From NCBI GenBank assembly GCA_010093485.1, contig MU001503.1:765132-829131 (forward strand): a stretch of 64,000 nucleotides of DNA. Direction: 5' to 3'. Every line of letters starts with the position of its first letter. The stretch's first letter is position 1. Origin of the DNA: Karstenula rhodostoma CBS 690.94. Its lineage: Eukaryota; Ascomycota; Dothideomycetes; Pleosporales; Didymosphaeriaceae. This document shows, one piece after another, positions 55,091-64,000 of this stretch. The position numbers and the translations under genes are program-made. The notes beneath the pieces were generated by a model. The model was not told the origin of the DNA and did no database searches. It saw nothing but the letters and a program-made list of their open reading frames with translations.

Positions 55091-55524
55091 CCGGGAATAA
55101 GTTGTAACTACGAAAAAACCACTTATGGTTCTCATTGTGTTCATATTCATCCTCCACGACTATCTTTTAGGTGTTACATGGGGCCAAATCCTTGGCAGTA
55201 AGTTGCGATTACGTCTTCCGCTCATCCATATCCTATCAGGGCGTTTCTTCCGCTTGTCCTTCTTTCTGTCCATGTATGTGCTCGACATGTAGTTCCAAGT
55301 CACACCTCCTTGTGGGTACCCCTTGCCAAAAGCCAGTACGCCGTAGGTATAATCCTTCTACCCAGCAACTGCCCACGCATGAAGTTTCGATTGTTCCGTT
55401 TCTCGGCCGGCGCTTCGTGTCAACGTTTGCTCTTGGCATTGCAATCATCTACTTGACGACGCTGCGTAGCTTCCACATATATTAGCCGTTCGTTGGTCTT
55501 GCAAATGGCCCTCGTTCCAATGAC
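55091..55524. other. intergenic between convergent genes
   Basis: 434 bases; 3' UTRs. Nothing further seen. Confidence 0.5.
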
Positions 55525-55821
55525 CTACCTATGGTTTGACTGTCGTTGCCGATAAGGTCCTCTCGGTGCATAGTCTGCCATCAGATTGTTCAAGCTCCTC
55601 ACTCTGACTTCGCGCATATAGTCGGCTTGTTCTGGGCCCACCGGCTTCATGTTTTCCTTCTCCGGAAACATGAACCGGGCGAGGCCATAGATTACAACAA
55701 CGAGCGCGCCTCCGGCAAGCATGATGAGAACGACCAAAAGCCCTTTAGGGATGCCGGCAATGTTGTCGTCACCGCGCTTGGCTAGCGAGTGTACTGTTTC
55801 GAGGAAATTGATTGGTGCCAT
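55525..55821 (-). CDS. small single-pass membrane protein
   Basis: 98 residues from the ATG of MAPINFLETVHSLAKR (the frame is open further upstream from 55896, but this start sits just before a helix). One hydrophobic segment at about 27-49 (GLLVVLIMLAGGALVVVIYGL) follows KRGDDNIAGIPK; a charged tail carries EVRVRSLNNLMADYAP. Not recognised. The combination of helix, membrane segment and conserved-looking tail makes a real small gene likely. Confidence 0.65.
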   Translation of the reverse strand: MAPINFLETVHSLAKRGDDNIAGIPKGLLVVLIMLAGGALVVVIYGLARFMFPEKENMKPVGPEQADYMREVRVRSLNNLMADYAPRGPYRQRQSNHR

Positions 55822-57882
55822 CGTGCGTTTGTGAGAGAGGAGGTGGTGATGAATCGAGAAGATGGTATTCGGAGTCGTTACAGCAATACACGGCACGATG
55901 CTGTCTTAGGGAGGGTGCGTTATAAGATGGAAGGAAGAGAAAGAAATTTAATGAGTGGATGACGGCCGGTCTGCAAGACGATCTCCTTTTTGACGGACGA
56001 CGAGTGGCCGAAAGGAAACCCCAGCCCACGAAGAAAGCGTCACAGTCCTTTATACACCAATCTAGGCCCCATGGCAATGCATGCTCCGTCAGCAAACAGC
56101 CCCCCCAATCTGCACATTTGGTACTGACCGGTAGACAGCCGCGTGGATGCAAAGCTTAGCGCCGCTCGTACCTTTTCGCGATGCTCGTACATTTCCTCTT
56201 AAGGTTAGTAGACCTCGTCCGTCCTCCATTGCGATTGGTCCATTCGTAATATCACGTGCACTTCCGGGCTGTGGGAGCCATACGCGAGCCGGGCCCACTT
56301 ACAGTAGATCCTCCTCGCAAGATTACGACGGTTTTCAGCGAAATGCCGAGAGCCCGGTGCCTATTCGCCTGTGTACCAATGTAATTTTCACCTTTCGGGC
56401 GATTGCCCATTTCCATTAGCGGGACGATATATCCATGGATTGATTGCCACCATGATCACTGATTCTATTTCGGGGGCTCTTGGTTGCCCAGCTAAGTATG
56501 GTCTGTTGTCTCGGCTACGCTCTTCCCCTTGCTTGCGCATGAAGTTTGTCACGTCAAGTCTTAGCTGCTGGCTTGTCATACATGTAGCGAGCCTTCGGCC
56601 GCATGGTGTTCGATCGTTCGAAAAAAAAACGAAGGAAGCTCCTTTATGTGTTTCCTAAACGCTCCCAGTGTACCGGTTTCTCTGAGCCCATGACAGAAAA
56701 TGACAGCATGAAAATCTCTGCCTCTACTTCTGAGCGAATAACACCTTGGTGTGACAGACGATGGCTTTGAAGCGCAACAGCACACGCCAATAGTACCATT
56801 CACTTGATAGTTCCCATGGCAATTGGGCTCCATGGAAATCCTATGCTGCGGCTGTTTGTCTTTTTGTTTGAGTGATGACCATCACGGCTTACAAGTCTTT
56901 CCAGGCTTTTCTATTAATCGATGAAACACTCTCCACTAGAACCACTCCTCCCAGCATCTTTTTTTTATGGGTGGAAGGCTTCTTCGAAAGAAAACTCTCT
57001 AGAAAGCCCGTCATTGTGGTTTTAGAGAGGAGAGTCACTGCACACATGCGTCGAACGTCTATATCTTTTCTTGAAGCATCTCCACGAAATCCATCGCATG
57101 TTCCCATGCGTGATTTCGATACCTAACAACGACCGCACATATTCCCCATAGCCTGTGTTTTACACAGCGCATGTGCTTCATTCAATCGTAAACGACTCGC
57201 CCACAGCTTTTGAACGCCGCAACCACGCAGTCCCATGGCTCTGCTCATACAAATTTTTTAGACACCCCAAAGGTAAGGCATTGCGGTTCGCGATTGTTCT
57301 CAGTCTACTCTGCGCAGTGGAAGACAAGTGTGAAGAACAATAAAGCTCTGCGGGAAAGCAACCCATATACCCTCCCAGCACCCGCACCATGCCCATTACG
57401 ACAATGCAGCGTAACTCGTAGCCGCAAACACAAATACGTCACGCATCTTTCCATTTCACCAAGCCTCCCGTATACTTGAACAACGCGCCCAGTACCCGTA
57501 ATAATAGTCCACATAAATTCATTACTCTATTCACGAACTTTCTCACCTTCCCCACCCTCCCCATTACACCACCTACGCACACGATCCCTCCCCTTCCACC
57601 TAAACATCCACACCTAAGAGAGTTTATATCCAGTAAATATCGATCGGTATCGTGCTCGCAGCTCCGCCAAAACAAAACCACAAACAACAAGACAAGACAA
57701 AACAACGCTAACCCCCATAAAAGCGCCATCGCTACCCTATCCGCGCAATGCATACATAAGAAAGCCCAAAGGCAGGTATATCCACCAAAAGATTCACACC
57801 AAAGACCAAAATCCACTTCTATCCTCTATCCGCTTCACCCGCTTCACCCTCGTACGTCCCCGTGGACTTCGTCCCACCTCGC
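55822..57882. other. gene-poor stretch, 2.1 kb
   Basis: Promoter of the small membrane gene and a long AT-richer region up to the RhoGEF stop. The frame 57476-57886 is Asn/Pro/Thr-rich without domain and is likely 3' UTR on the other strand. No gene supported. Confidence 0.45.
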
Positions 57883-60800
57883 CTAATACCTCATCTTCCC
57901 CAACAACGAAAAGCAAAAGGCGCATTCCTGCTCATTCTTCATCTGCACCATAAACACCCTCGCCCGACTCCCCATCACACCCCCGGTATTCGCCGCTCTG
58001 CCCGCCACCCCATCAGCACCGATAATATCTTCCCACACACTCACTGCGATACCGCTCCTCGCCACGCGCTCAAAGCAGCTCTCGCTCAGTGTCACATCCA
58101 GCAGCGTGGTTTGGTCTTTCTTGCCCGTCACCACAATGCGCTTTTCCTGGCTGGGGTTGCGCGAACCGGGGCTGCGGGAGAGGGGATTCGAAGGCGAGGC
58201 GGTCGGGTCGAGAGACGGCAGCATGATGGTGAGGCGTGCGGCACCCATGTCGCGCCATTTGGTAAGGGTCTCGCGCTCGTAGAGGCGCACTTTGGTGTTT
58301 GTTATGCCTGCCGGTGCGCCGAGTGCGCGGCCGGGGTTGGGAGTGCTTGAGCCGGAGCCCGGACCGGAGCCACTCGAACCCGTGTCGAAGCTGTTGAGAC
58401 TACGAGACCCTAATGTCGAGCCTCTGATGTTGAAGCGCCCGTGCTTGCCGAAGCTGAAGCGGCCGAGCGCACTGCGCAGCGCTGTATTCATTGTGCCAAC
58501 GGAGGACTCGGTGGCTGCAGAGGTGGAGGCCGCGCGAGTGGTTGTTTTGCGGTAGGAGCTACGGCGACCAAGCGTGCCAGTCCAGAAGCTGGTCTTGTCG
58601 CCGGGATTTGGGCGAGATGCGTTTTGGCGTTCCATGACCTCGGCCCAGCTTGACTGGCCATATGGACCTCGTGCGTTCTGAAGGGCAATGTAGGTGGGAT
58701 TGTTAATGCGCGAGTGGTTTATCATCGCGTAGAGCTGCGCGCATTCTTGCGCGTTGCGACTCCGCAGCATGATGTTGTTCCCGCTCTTGATGCGTGATTC
58801 GGCCGTGGGTGGGGAGCGGATCGAGATATCAATGGCTGTCGATTTGCGGAGGGGGACCAGCGGCGTCAGCTCAACTGCAATCAAGGGAGCTTTGGTTTCA
58901 GGCGGGATGATCTCGTCGCCGTCCTTCAGGAAGGGTTTCGAGTGCGCTGCAGACATCTCATGAACCTCGATCTTTCCTGGCATCACAACAATGCTGCATT
59001 CGTTGGGATGCAAGCTGTCCCATCGACCAGCATCCGACCACGTGAAAATGGATGCTATAGCTTTGGATGCTTGAACGGAGTCTTGAGGAACCGTTCTATA
59101 TGGAGTGTTTGATGCTGACTGAGAAGGCGTGATCGTCCCATTGGGGAGTGTGTATATTGAGCCGGGAGGTGACACCTTGGGGAAAGGCTTTGGTTCAGGC
59201 AGTTGACTCAGCGGCATCAGTGGCGTAGGAACATCATCTCCAAGCTCATCCTCAGACGACTCCGAAGTTGCTGATTCTTCCGTATCGGATATCTCTTCCT
59301 CGCTCTCGCTTGACGTCTCTGAACAGGTCGAAGGCTCATATTCATGTTTGAGGGGGGACGACGATCGCCGCTTGTTTCTGAAACCAGGAAGAGTGGGTGC
59401 GAGCACCGGGGTATTGGATCCTTTTAGAGTGACGGGCGTCGTTGGGGTTTTCGAACGATGCGGTGGAGGTGGAGGTGGAGGTGGCTCATCGTCCACTGCT
59501 GCAGGTGTAAGGCCTTCATCGATTATTTCTCGCACTTCTTCGAATTTCGAAGGTGCTGACGCAGGTGGTTCTGGAGTCTTGCTTCGCTCGTCGGCTTTTA
59601 CAGGAGTGGAAGGCCCGCTAGACTTGCGTAATCTCGGAATGGTCGGCATATCCAATGTTGGCACCGAAGATGCGCGTCGATGCACAAGGGGCCGCACGGG
59701 AGGTTCATAGTCGTCGTCCACAGAACGATCGGAGCGATCGTCTTCCTCAGATTCATCCGAATAATCCTGATCGATCTCGGACGAAGTAGGCAGCCAGACA
59801 CTGAAGCCCTTGCTTGACTGAGACAACATCGACGATGCCGTCGATTGTGACTGATCAGATTGCTGGCGCTTAGACATCTTCCTGGGAGGCTTCACTTCTT
59901 GCACCGGTTTCTCTTCGATGGGATCATCTAGCGTAATTTGTCTGGAAGGACGAGATGTAGAAATGGAAGATGTAGAAATGGAAGATGTAGAAATGGAAGA
60001 TGTTGAAATGGAAGATATAGTCTTGGATCGCCTGTGCGCTTTCGCGCGCCTCAGACTCGAAGGAGAGCCACTCGAGGCAAGTTGCAAAGCGTCATCCAGA
60101 CTTCTTGGTGTACGCTGGTTTGGATCTTCCTCTTCTCGGTGTGGAGATGTGGCCTTCGCGCCACGTTTCTGAACGCCCAAAGGTGACGGCGGGAATACTG
60201 GACTTGGTTGAGCAGCAGCAATGACATCGCTGCTCGGCGGAGTGATCGGTGAGACAGTACGTGACTGTCGCTGCCGATCTGGTGTATCAAAACTCCATCG
60301 TTTTGACGTAACAAGAGCCTGTTCGCCAATGGGTATTTCAATCTCATGGGGGCTAGGAGTGCGGCTCTTGTGTGGCGGCGTAGATCCAGTGGCTGCTGAA
60401 ACCAGGGAGGAGGAGGCGTGGCTGCTTGTCGGCCGTGTAGTTTTCTGGGGTGGTAGGTCCCGCACGAGCTCAGACAGCTGAGGAGGAATTGGCGTAAGAC
60501 CCAGCATCTGCACCCATTCAAATCCAGCTTGCTCGTCGTCTATTGTCAGAGACATCACTTCACTCCACTCATTGCCATCAGCGTGGCAACCTCGGATCAT
60601 CACTATGATCTCGCCCTCACGGTCCCCATTCCGGGCGGATATGCGGTTCAGTTGGATAGGTGGTAACAGTAGCCAACGTTCTGTGTTACCCATTTCGCAG
60701 ATGAGTAAATCTCCACTATTACCATAGCCTGGAGCATCGTCCCGAAGGAGCACTTCAACACGGCAGTTGACCTCCTGTCCACTCGAATGATATAGGTGTA

Positions 60801-63611
60801 GGTCGAAATGATCTCGAGCGCGTACACACCGGTTCCGGTCGACACGGACGCCTGCGAGAGGTGCAAGACTGCGAGGATCGCGCGAGCGTGTCGGATCGAT
60901 ATTCGCAGCAGCTTCGTCTTCAAGACGTGTGTGCTCATCGTTGGAGCGCTTTCGAGCAGTGGCTACGAGGTCTTGAAAAACTGCCATCATCTTCTCCGAT
61001 CGTTCCGTGGGCTTGAGGTGGTTGATACCCTATCGGAGGTTAGCAAACAACGCATACCGAATCCTTCAATGACACGGACCTTAATGCTCTTGGCAAGATA
61101 CTTCAGTCGAACCAAAGGGCGTTTGAGCATGTATGCCACGTCGACACGCTCGCCATCACCGTTAACCACATAGCCTTCTGCGTTGCGAGGCATACCCTCG
61201 TCCCACGGTGCTCCATCTTCGGGCCCTTTCACGATTTTCGCTGGCTTGAAAGGATCTTCATCAGCAGAAGCGAGACTGATGACAACGTCCTGGAATCCAA
61301 GACGCCATGCGGCAATGTAATCGTTGTACACTCGTTGTGCACTTTGTGCCCATGACAGGAATGCGTCCGAGTCTTCCTTGGGGATCCGTTTGTGTAGTGT
61401 CTTCAGACGCTCGAGAGAAACTCCCATGTCAACGATGGGCTTCGTAACGTTACTTGGATCCGTGTTTGATGACTTGCTGAAGAGTCCAGCAGCAACGGCG
61501 GAGTCGGATTTGGACAGAACACAACTGAGGAGGACAGGAATGACCCCATCAACGAGGGTGCGGAGCTCGCGCATGTATTTGCTCTCATCCGAAGCAAGCT
61601 CGTTCATGATATCGCCGATTGTGGCAGTAGCTAAGCGGCTCCTGTTTGTCCTGATGCTCCGTGCGGACACGATACTCCTCGTGCCTGCCTTGGGCATGGA
61701 CAACACTGAAATCAAGTCCGCGTGGCTCGCGAGCCTACTGCGCCTCGTGCTCTTCCGGCTGACAATGGTCGAAGTCTCTGCGCGAAGCTGCGATCCTACT
61801 TCTGATGCAATCGCATCTTTCGTAGCATTGCCTCCCTCGACTCCCGATTCTGTAAGCTCAGTTTCTGCACCCTCCGAGGATGGGGCTTGCTGTGTGTTTG
61901 TCGTAGATGTGTCCATAGACACAATTGTCGAAAGGCGCTTTCCTGTCGATGGGAATAGTCGACGCATCGCCGGACTCTCGTATGGCGCACCAAGAGTGAT
62001 GTTATCAAGGTCTAGTGACTGCGAGCCTACGGAAGAGGATGGGGCAGCCGACGCAGCTTCCTCGTCTTTTTCCGATAATTCGCGATTGGGAAGCGACGTG
62101 ACAGGTTCCTTCGTGGGCGAATGTTGGGTTCGTCTCGCACCACGGCGCTTAAGGGTTGGTGTAGGTGTCAATTCATCGGTTTTCGAAACAGACGACGGCT
62201 CTGTAGACTCGATTGAAGACACCACCGACACTTCTTCTTTCTCTGGCGTTTCTAGCGGCATCGTGGAGCTCCTCTTTTTCCTCCGACGCCGGCTGTCACT
62301 CGTGCGGGGTCGCTCTTCTTCAACAGGCGGTTTTTTGCCATCAGTAGTTGCGCTCACATCCGATCTCTCCCCAGCCGGAGGCAGTTCCAATGTAGAAATG
62401 GACTCTTTCGACTTCCGCCTACGCCGGGAGTCTTTGTCGTCAAGTAGATCCGGGGTCGTTTGCAACCACATCTCAAGGCGGCTCCCTAGCTTCTGTGGGG
62501 GTGTTGCAGGTGCAACTGGATCCGCTGGTCTCGGTGGAACATCTTGCTCGTCCGTTTGATATGATCGCCGACGAGGCTTACGCCTGTCATCCGTGGCCCT
62601 AACATCAGGTGAAGACTCCCCTGATACGTCGCTATGTCGGCCCCTCCTGCTCTTTCGTCTTCTCTCTCGGATCGCATCGCGGACCGCCGCTTCGGACTCG
62701 CTCGGTTCGTATTCGACCGTGATCAAGTTTGCTGGGTCCGCACTGAGTGCCGTTTCGGATCTGTGAAATGTACGTATCTTCACCGGTGTGACTTCACTCG
62801 CGGACAACGACCCCCGAGGCGATGTCCGCGCGCGTGGCCGCCTTCGCACCCGTATCATCTTTGCCTTGTCCTTCTCTGGCGAAGGAGAAGCCTGCGACAC
62901 CGACACCGCTCCATCGTCCCCGCTCTTTGCATTCTTCCCGCTCCCAGACCCGCTGCTGGTCGGCCGCTCATCGTTCCCGGCGCTGGCCGGGCGCGACAAC
63001 CTCCTCTGCCGTTGAGCTCGCGCGCGTTGCGCCTGTGGCGTGAGCCTCGGGGTAAATATGAGAAGCGGATTGGGCGCTAGTGGTGGGCTTTTGGGGGCTG
63101 CTTTCTGTTTGTCTTCCTTGTCCTTGTCTTTCTCCTTGGCCTCCTCTTCTGCCTTCTCCAAGGCTTTGCGCGCAGCCGGGCGCACCCAAGCGGTGGGCAG
63201 CTGCTTGGGAGAAGGCTTGTTTGCCGGGTTCTTGGGCGGCGAGTTCTTGTTGCGCCAATGGGAATCACTCACAACGCGCTTCTTAGGCGCGGTCGCGGTC
63301 AGGACTTCTTCGTCGAGCGCATTGTGGACAGGCGGCGGTTTCTTCGCGCTCTTCGGACGTTCCGGGGTGGCTTCTGCTGGCTTGGCTGGTGTGAAGGCAT
63401 GCTTCGGACTCGGTTTCGCTTCGAGGGGCTTCGCTTTGGGCGTCGAGGGCGGCTTGGGCGACGGCGGAGGTTTGGCCTGTGCCGCGGGGGACGCAGCGTC
63501 TGGGGCGATCTCGGGCTCTGCGTTGAGCTCGACCTGCCATTTCTTGATCTTGTCTTTTATGTTGGCGGGCCTGTCGATACCAATGGCCTTGCCGAAATCA
63601 GCACCTTTCAT
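57883..63611 (-). CDS. very large RhoGEF (Dbl-homology) protein
   Basis: Predicted guanine nucleotide exchange factor for a Rho-type GTPase. Exons 63611-61080 and 61029-57883 (50-base intron) give 1892 residues. Residues 1-660 are Lys/Pro/Ser-rich and disordered. The DH domain spans about 665-905: IMNELASDESKYMRELRTLV, VDMGVSLERLKTLH and YMLKRPLVRLKYLAKSIK, which the splice joins to GINHLKPTERSEKMMAVFQ. A PH-like region follows (about 910-1040; FDLHLYHSSGQE, RWLLLPPIQLNRI). Another disordered part includes a tandem SSISTS repeat and a PPPPPPP run; a C-terminal beta-rich domain is at about 1755-1892 (TNTKVRLYERETLTKWRDMG, RARVFMVQMKNEQECAFCFSLL). Start is the first ATG, downstream of a G-rich hexamer repeat. 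Confidence 0.83.
59950..60015. repeat. 15-base coding tandem repeat in RhoGEF gene
   Basis: About four units of GATGTAGAAATGGAA on the plus strand, coding SISTS units on the minus strand. The period is a multiple of three, so length changes keep the frame. Confidence 0.85.
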
Positions 63612-63758
63612 CGTAATGCTGTGTGTGCAACCCTTGGCTGTGACATGGTTCTTCGGGCGGCACAGATTACGGGTATGTTGCAGGGCGGGCGATGGGCTTG
63701 TGCAGTTCCTGCTGGACGCGCAGCACAGTCAGCGAGTGCGCGGTGAAGGCGTGCGGGT

Positions 63759-63792
<34 letters not shown>

Positions 63793-64000
63793 GTGCGGGC
63801 GTGGGCGTGGGCGTCTTTTGTTTTGGTGGATGACAGCTGCTCGGTAGAGACGTCAACAGTGGCTGCTAGATAGACAGTTTACCCCCGCACTTTACTCTGA
63901 TACACCTCCCTGAAGCATGCGCAAAGCCCCGGAAATACTGCAAGAGGAGCGAGCGTCGGTAGGAGAAAGCGAGAGACGTCAGGTGTTGAGTTGTTCGCCG
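63612..64000. promoter_or_regulatory. RhoGEF leader and promoter, window edge
   Basis: Holds the GGGTGC/GGGCGC hexamer repeat at about 63748-63815. The plus-strand frames through the repeat are shadows. No further gene within the window. Confidence 0.5.
63748..63815. repeat. GGGTGC/GGGCGC hexamer repeat in RhoGEF leader
   Basis: About eleven units of the form GGGNGC/GGGCGT on the plus strand, C-rich on the sense strand of the minus-strand RhoGEF gene, about 140 bases before its ATG. Confidence 0.85.

Noticed and set aside
61324..62559. 411-codon plus-strand frame over the RhoGEF gene
   Set aside because: Antisense of a Ser/Arg-rich disordered coding region; no domain or splice support.
63040..63873. 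277-codon plus-strand frame at the RhoGEF start
   Set aside because: Antisense of Lys/Pro-rich coding sequence running into a G-rich hexamer repeat.
1..64000. tRNA genes, rRNA, transposons, CRISPR arrays
   Set aside because: Scanned by eye for T-loop consensus, inverted termini and transposase motifs; none convincing. A tRNAscan-SE and repeat-library search would settle it.

Overview
The window is nuclear DNA of a filamentous ascomycete (Pezizomycotina). Housekeeping genes are split by introns mostly 40-105 bases long, with GT...AG ends and CTRAC-like branch sites. There is no operon structure, and several families are typical of fungi (Zn2Cys6 regulator, UstYa-like oxidase, arabinonolactone oxidase, GH125). 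A Dothideomycete is my best guess from overall character, but nothing here proves it. Exon joins were worked out by hand; nearly all named genes close to an exact multiple of three with continuous family motifs across the joins.

Layout. 0-4 kb: 3' part of an rRNA cytosine methyltransferase (Rcm1 type) and a five-exon SRA-YDG protein. 5.2-7.6 kb: a divergent pair that is the most interesting item here, a four-exon UstYa-family oxidase (minus strand) facing a secreted repeat precursor (plus strand) with six near-identical core units ending in Trp-Leu-Trp, five followed by dibasic Kex2-type sites. This is the minimal gene set of a fungal dikaritin-type RiPP pathway. 8-20 kb: arabinono-lactone oxidase, a C-terminally anchored membrane protein with an in-frame stop or weak intron, a broken GH1 beta-glucosidase relic, the SAGA subunit Spt20, an SRPBCC-fold protein and a secreted PhoD phosphatase.

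21-39 kb: a four-helix membrane protein, a sulfotransferase-like P-loop protein, a very long F-box protein, ribosomal protein uL2 (six exons), Apc4 and an eight-exon NIPA-like magnesium transporter. 40-49.6 kb: an acidic protein with repeated DYSDDE motifs, delta-COP (first coding exon is the ATG alone), a small acidic protein, a glycogen-binding-fold protein and a tentative two-exon gene. 51-64 kb: GH125 exo-alpha-1,6-mannosidase, a Zn2Cys6 regulator, a small single-pass membrane protein and an 1892-residue RhoGEF.

Apart from the UstYa/precursor pair the genes are unrelated core functions (translation, cell cycle, vesicle coat, chromatin, glycan turnover). Several start codons are preceded by short C-rich or pyrimidine tandem repeats on the sense strand. 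No convincing tRNA, rRNA, transposon or CRISPR array was seen.
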